Part shown: one piece after another, positions 63,045 to 64,000 of the stretch
Position numbering within the stretch: the first letter of the stretch is position 1
How the letters are laid out: each line of letters starts with the position of its first letter
The notes under the pieces: model-generated
The model's database searches: none
What the model saw: the letters and a program-made list of their open reading frames with translations, nothing else
Told to the model about the DNA's origin: nothing
Translations under genes and position numbers: made by a program
Assembly (NCBI RefSeq): GCF_023091155.1
Contig: NZ_JAHWXK010000001.1
Coordinates: forward strand, 2,480,001 to 2,544,000
Source of the DNA: Microbacterium sufflavum
GTDB taxonomy: Bacteria > Actinomycetota > Actinomycetes > Actinomycetales > Microbacteriaceae
DNA: 64,000 bases
Reading direction: 5' to 3'

Positions 63045-64000
63045 TGGACCCGTCTCCCCTCGTCATTCCTTCCGCGCCCGCGCCGCCGCGCCGTACCTCG
63101 CTGCCTTATCTCGCGGGAATCGTCCCGGTTGGGATGGGGGTGGCGCTGTGGCTCACCACAGGGTCGGTGCAGTCGCTGTGGTTCGCCGCACTCGGTCCCC
63201 TCATGATGCTCGCTTCGGTGGCCGACGCCGCGAGGACGCGACGGCACGATCGACGGCGTGAGGCGGACAGGGTGGAGGCCGAGTGGCGCGCGGTCGAGGA
63301 TGCGCTCGCCCGTCGTCACGCCGAGGAGCGGGCCCAGCTCGAGTCGCGCCACCCGGACGTCGCCGCGTGCGTCGCAGAACCGCCGCTTCGTGGGACGGAT
63401 CCGATCGCTGCCGACACCGAGATGACCGTGGGTCGCGGTGTGCGTGTCAGCGCCGTGCGCACGACGGGTGGGGAGGGCGATCGAGCAGAGGCGTTCCGCG
63501 CGCGATGCGCCGAGCTCGATGACGCACCGGTCGTGGTGCGGCTCGGCGGGGGCGTCTGCGTCCGAGGCCAGGCCCCGGTCGCAGCCGCGGCGGCACGAGC
63601 TCTGGTCGCGCAGCTCTGCCTCCGCTTCGGGCCGGCGCAACTGGCGCTCGTCGGCGAGGAGCTGGCGTCGTCCGGCCTGACCACGGCGGCTCACGCGGTG
63701 CGGGCGCGCCGGGGAGCCTTCCGGGTGGGGTGGGGCACGCTCGGAGCGCCCGTCGCGGCAGATGCGGTGATCTGGACGGCGGCTCCCGACGCCGAGGTGC
63801 CGTCGGGGATCACGACCGTGCTCGACGTGGTCGAGCCGGGGGCCGCATCGCTGCGTACGCCGGAGGGCGTGACCGAGGTCGCGGTCGAGTGCCTGTCGCG
63901 ACCGCAGGCAGAACTGGTCGCCTCGGCGACGGGCGAGCCGTCGGACACGCATGCGGAGCTCCCGCTCAGCGTGCCGCTGGCTGACGTGATCGTCTCAGAG
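63045..64000 (+). CDS. FtsK/SpoIIIE (EccC-like) protein, N-terminal fragment
   Basis: The frame is open from ATG 63045 (GGGGAG site) to the window end, so 318 codons are visible and the ATPase domains are not. Two membrane helices (about 19-38, LPYLAGIVPVGMGVALWLTT, and 43-58, LWFAALGPLMMLASV) are followed by a charged coiled region (RTRRHDRRREADRVEAEW) and a soluble Ala/Val-rich domain. This is the N-terminal plan of EccC/YukB proteins of type VII secretion or related FtsK/SpoIIIE ATPases. The call rests on layout and on the PP2C neighbour; motif confirmation lies outside the window. Confidence 0.6.

Overview
The window is a chromosomal stretch of a high-GC Gram-positive bacterium, most likely Microbacterium or a close relative in Microbacteriaceae. 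This rests on very strong G/C third-position use, an N-terminally extended Rho, the order lysA-hom-thrB-rho-prfA / prmC-Sua5-wecA-atpI-like-atpBEFHAGDC, actinobacterial families (DUF3097, LmeA/DUF2993, DUF6325, SHOCT) and many genes whose start codon lies 6-7 nt after a TANNNT -10 box (leaderless transcripts). The assignment is from gene content; no database was searched.

Left part (1-6742): a TPM-domain membrane protein followed by pspA (cut by the window edge), DUF3097, trmB, a degenerate CPBP membrane protein, DUF1304, a DinB2-type Y-family polymerase with an isoleucine at the steric-gate position, and ridA. Accessory island (6743-24833): two SulP transporters, two large MalT/LuxR-type ATPase regulators, a GAP-family and an AI-2E-family membrane protein, two SHOCT proteins flanking a DUF6325 protein, an uncharacterised membrane protein, a large sulfatase with the CSPTR formylglycine motif, its formylglycine-generating enzyme and a HAD phosphatase. 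This is the best candidate for an undescribed functional unit.

Copper cassette (24834-30068): two CsoR-like palindromes, copZ, copA (CPC type), a YHS-domain protein and a CopB-type ATPase (CPH type) with an N-terminal array of H-x-x triplets. Then come single genes: a DUF4440 protein, an O-antigen-polymerase-like membrane protein, nhaA, a 57-residue leaderless ORF, a VOC protein, tRNA-Arg(CCG), an SGNH hydrolase, argS, lmeA, a three-gene hydrolase-tetR-hydrolase operon with a clear palindromic operator, and a YihY/BrkB membrane protein.

Right part (40978-64000): mostly housekeeping. lysA-hom-thrB (no thrC beside them), rho with a hairpin-containing leader, prfA, a holin-like membrane protein, a reverse-strand cysK-cysE pair, prmC, threonylcarbamoyl-AMP synthase, a WecA-type phosphosugar transferase, an AtpI-like protein, and the full F1Fo ATP synthase operon closed by a strong hairpin. 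atpB appears to lack an ATG/GTG/TTG start for its conserved N-terminus. The window ends with yaaA, a proline-rich DUF5684-like membrane protein, a PP2C phosphatase and the start of an FtsK/EccC-like protein cut by the edge.
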